Part shown: positions 62,104 to 64,000 of the stretch, in pieces | Numbering within the stretch: position 1 is the stretch's first letter | How the letters are laid out: each line of letters opens with the position of its first letter | Assembly: GCA_029245795.1 (NCBI GenBank) | Contig: JAQWOP010000015.1 | Span: 1-64,000 of the forward strand | Reading direction: 5' to 3' | DNA from: Hyphomicrobiales bacterium | Lineage (GTDB): Bacteria > Pseudomonadota > Alphaproteobacteria > Rhizobiales > TMED25 | DNA: 64,000 bases | Position numbers and translations under genes: made by a program | The notes under the pieces: model-generated | Database searches by the model: none | The model's input: only the letters and a program-made list of their open reading frames with translations | Told to the model about the DNA's origin: nothing

Positions 62104-64000
62104 CTATATATGATCTTTTTTTTGAAGTCTTGATTTATTCTCTTCATACCACTTATCGAAACCTTTTTTATTTTCTTGATTATGGCTTGGAGTAATATTT
62201 GCATTTGATCTGATCTTTTGAATCATTTGCTTTAACTCCTCTAGTTTCCTTCCATTCTCTTCTGTTGGAGAATTAGAATAATTTAATTTTGCATCTTCTA
62301 ATTCAGAAACAAGATGATATTTATTTATTTCACTTAGTACATTTTTGAATTTTAAACTAACCTTTAATAAATCTTGGCGGGTATTTAAAAAATCATATAT
62401 TTTTTCTAGATCAAATTCATAAATCTCCTTCAAAAGAGAAGAAAAACCAATTTCTTTAATATGATTTAGAACTAATGATGCCTGTTGATTATTAATTTTA
62501 TTTGAAATTATATAATCAATAATTTTTTTATTTAATAACATTGACCTATCATTCTTCAATTTAATTGAAACTATTTCTTCAAGATACTCCCCTACTAGTT
62601 CCGGATATTTAATAATAGTTGATATATAAAGAGCTTCTCCCTTGCTAATAGAATTACCAATTATATTTTTATTTGATTTTGTTATTAATTCTTTACTTGG
62701 TAATTTTACTTTATTGGAAGTGAAGAAGATTTTATTTGATTCAAAACTTTTTGACTTCCAATAGGCATTTAACTTATTTATGATTTCATATTTATAGTGT
62801 CTTTTCACTTCGGCATTGGTTATTTTTGAAATCACGCTCAGCATATGGGACTCAATCTTAGCTCTATCTTCCGGTGTTCCGTAATCTAAGATATTCATGA
62901 AATTGTTCCAAAATAAATCAATCAAGCTAACGCTATTTGAAATCAAAACATCCAAAGCTTTAGGTCCATTATTTTTCAATAAATCATCAGGGTCCATAGA
63001 ATCAGGCAAGAATAGAAAATTCATTGAAAAACCAGGTTTCAAGATAGGGAAAATCAGCTCAATAACCCTAATCGCAGCATTTTTTCCTGCTAAATCACCG
63101 TCGTAACAAAGTAATGGCTGATTAGATATTTGCCATAATCGGTTGATTTGCTCAACAGACAAGCTTGTTCCCATCGTTGCAACAGAAGATTCATAGCCAT
63201 TTATAGCAAGTGCCACAGTATCAAAATAACCTTCTGTTACAATTAGTGGTCTATCAGAAATTAGTGACTTTCTTGCGTTATAAAAATTATAAATTACACT
63301 CTTTTTTTGGAATAATTTTGTTTCGGGAGAATTTAAATATTTAGCTTGCGCTTTACCGGATAGATCTCTTCCACCAAAAGCAATAACACGATCTGTAGTA
63401 TCTGTTATTGGAAAAATTATTCTATCACGGAATCTTTCAAAATAATCCCCCTTATCATTTTCAATAATTAAACCTGCCTCAGATATCTGCCTTTTATTAT
63501 AACCACAAGATTGGAGATATGATATTAAATGCCCCCCTCCTTTTGTATAACCAATTTTAAAAAAATTTATATTTTCAACAGTTAAACCTCTTTGCTTCAA
63601 ATAATCATATTTATATTTATTTTCTTCCTTATTAAGCTCTTTAATAAAAAAATTAGATGCTTCAAAATTTATTTTGTAAAGAATTTCTCTTTTTTGATTT
63701 TCTACAGGATCAAAATGACCTTTCTCAGGTAATTTAACTCCACAATGATTTGCCATCTTAGATAGAGCTTCTGGGAAATTAATATTTTCGATATCCATAA
63801 GAAATTGATAGACATCTCCAGAGGCGTTACAGCCAAAACAATGATATGTTTTTTTTAAATTATCTACAGTAAAGGACGCAGTTTTTTCATTATGAAAAGG
63901 GCAGCAAGCCCAATATACACCCTTCGTAGAATTTGTTTTTCTACTATCCCAGCTGACATATTTTTGGATAACATCTGATAAAACTACCTTTGATTTAATT
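62104..64000 (-). CDS. dnaG: DNA primase, 5' end cut by the window edge
   Basis: The ORF track begins at an internal ATG (63798), but the frame stays open to the window edge. By eye it adds IKSKVVLSDVIQKYVSW and the CHC2 zinc finger: WACCPFHNEKTASFTV and then YHCFGCNASGDVYQFL. So only some ten N-terminal residues are missing. The TOPRIM catalytic core is seen at IVTEGYFDTVALAINGY and LLCYDGDLAGKNAA. The C-terminal third is divergent and should contact DnaB helicase. It synthesises primers for replication. rpoD follows in the same direction. Confidence 0.95.
   Translation of the reverse strand, partial: IKSKVVLSDVIQKYVSWDSRKTNSTKGVYWACCPFHNEKTASFTVDNLKKTYHCFGCNASGDVYQFLMDIENINFPEALSKMANHCGVKLPEKGHFDPVENQKREILYKINFEASNFFIKELNKEENKYKYDYLKQRGLTVENINFFKIGYTKGGGHLISYLQSCGYNKRQISEAGLIIENDKGDYFERFRDRIIFPITDTTDRVIAFGGRDLSGKAQAKYLNSPETKLFQKKSVIYNFYNARKSLISDRPLIVTEGYFDTVALAINGYESSVATMGTSLSVEQINRLWQISNQPLLCYDGDLAGKNAAIRVIELIFPILKPGFSMNFLFLPDSMDPDDLLKNNGPKALDVLISNSVSLIDLFWNNFMNILDYGTPEDRAKIESHMLSVISKITNAEVKRHYKYEIINKLNAYWKSKSFESNKIFFTSNKVKLPSKELITKSNKNIIGNSISKGEALYISTIIKYPELVGEYLEEIVSIKLKNDRSMLLNKKIIDYIISNKINNQQASLVLNHIKEIGFSSLLKEIYEFDLEKIYDFLNTRQDLLKVSLKFKNVLSEINKYHLVSELEDAKLNYSNSPTEENGRKLEELKQMIQKIRSNANITPSHNQENKKGFDKWYEENKSRLQKKDHI

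Overview
The window is one densely packed chromosomal segment of an AT-rich, streamlined alphaproteobacterium. The strongest lineage evidence is a circularly permuted (two-piece) tmRNA gene with an alphaproteobacterial-style tag, next to an alphaproteobacterial SspB. The gene order ilvC-ilvH-ilvB-miaA-serB-Do protease-DUF2065-hflC-hflK and the alphaproteobacterial MraZ-to-FtsZ cluster agree with this. Low GC, tiny spacers and the absence of any insertion sequence, prophage or CRISPR array suggest a free-living marine type (SAR116-like or a related Rhodospirillales-type lineage), but that placement is inference.

Layout. (1) 1-3412, minus strand: branched-chain amino acid biosynthesis (ilvC partial, ilvH, ilvB), preceded by a leader peptide and a terminator that together look like a transcription attenuator. 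(2) 3469-10382: miaA, the divergent serB, a DegP/DegQ protease, a 59-residue DUF2065 membrane protein missing from the ORF track, the HflC/HflK membrane complex, folA and thyA. (3) 10475-16658: permuted ssrA, a small exported protein, sspB, fumC, a ribbon-helix-helix protein, a UvrD-type helicase, prmA and a DUF1127 mini-gene. (4) 16849-24234: an aminopeptidase P running against ligA, recN, bamD and lpxC. (5) 24307-42746: a complete division and cell wall (dcw) cluster on the minus strand, in transcription order mraZ-rsmH-ftsL-ftsI-murE-murF-mraY-murD-ftsW-murG-murC-murB-ddl-ftsQ-ftsA-ftsZ. It continues without a strand change into lpxC-bamD-recN-ligA. Five TGG repeats at exact 10-bp spacing sit in front of mraZ. 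(6) 42835-53148: rnpB, an AmpD-like amidase, a fused hydantoinase/oxoprolinase, and a methionine operon (ArsR-methyltransferase regulator, metF, metH) headed by a perfect 18-bp inverted repeat. (7) 53373-59629: mlaA, mlaC, an isocitrate/isopropylmalate dehydrogenase family enzyme, a CoA-transferase, a divergent KdsB-like protein, an M24 metallohydrolase and two very small reading frames. (8) 59844-64000: a CAU-anticodon tRNA, rpoD and dnaG (partial at the window edge).

How it works together: most of the window is core growth machinery. It covers precursor synthesis and export for peptidoglycan, divisome assembly, outer-membrane biogenesis (LpxC, BamD, Mla), membrane and periplasmic quality control (HflKC, Do protease, SspB with tmRNA), DNA replication and repair (DnaG, LigA, RecN, UvrD) and one-carbon/methionine metabolism (MetF, MetH, FolA, ThyA). 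The least ordinary material is regulatory: the ilv attenuator, the phased mraZ repeats and the operator-like inverted repeat at the methionine regulator. The least understood genes lie in the 54.9-59.8 kb stretch. All five convergent gene junctions are abutting or overlapping, three of them by the same 4-base stop-codon overlap. No large new defence or mobile system is visible.
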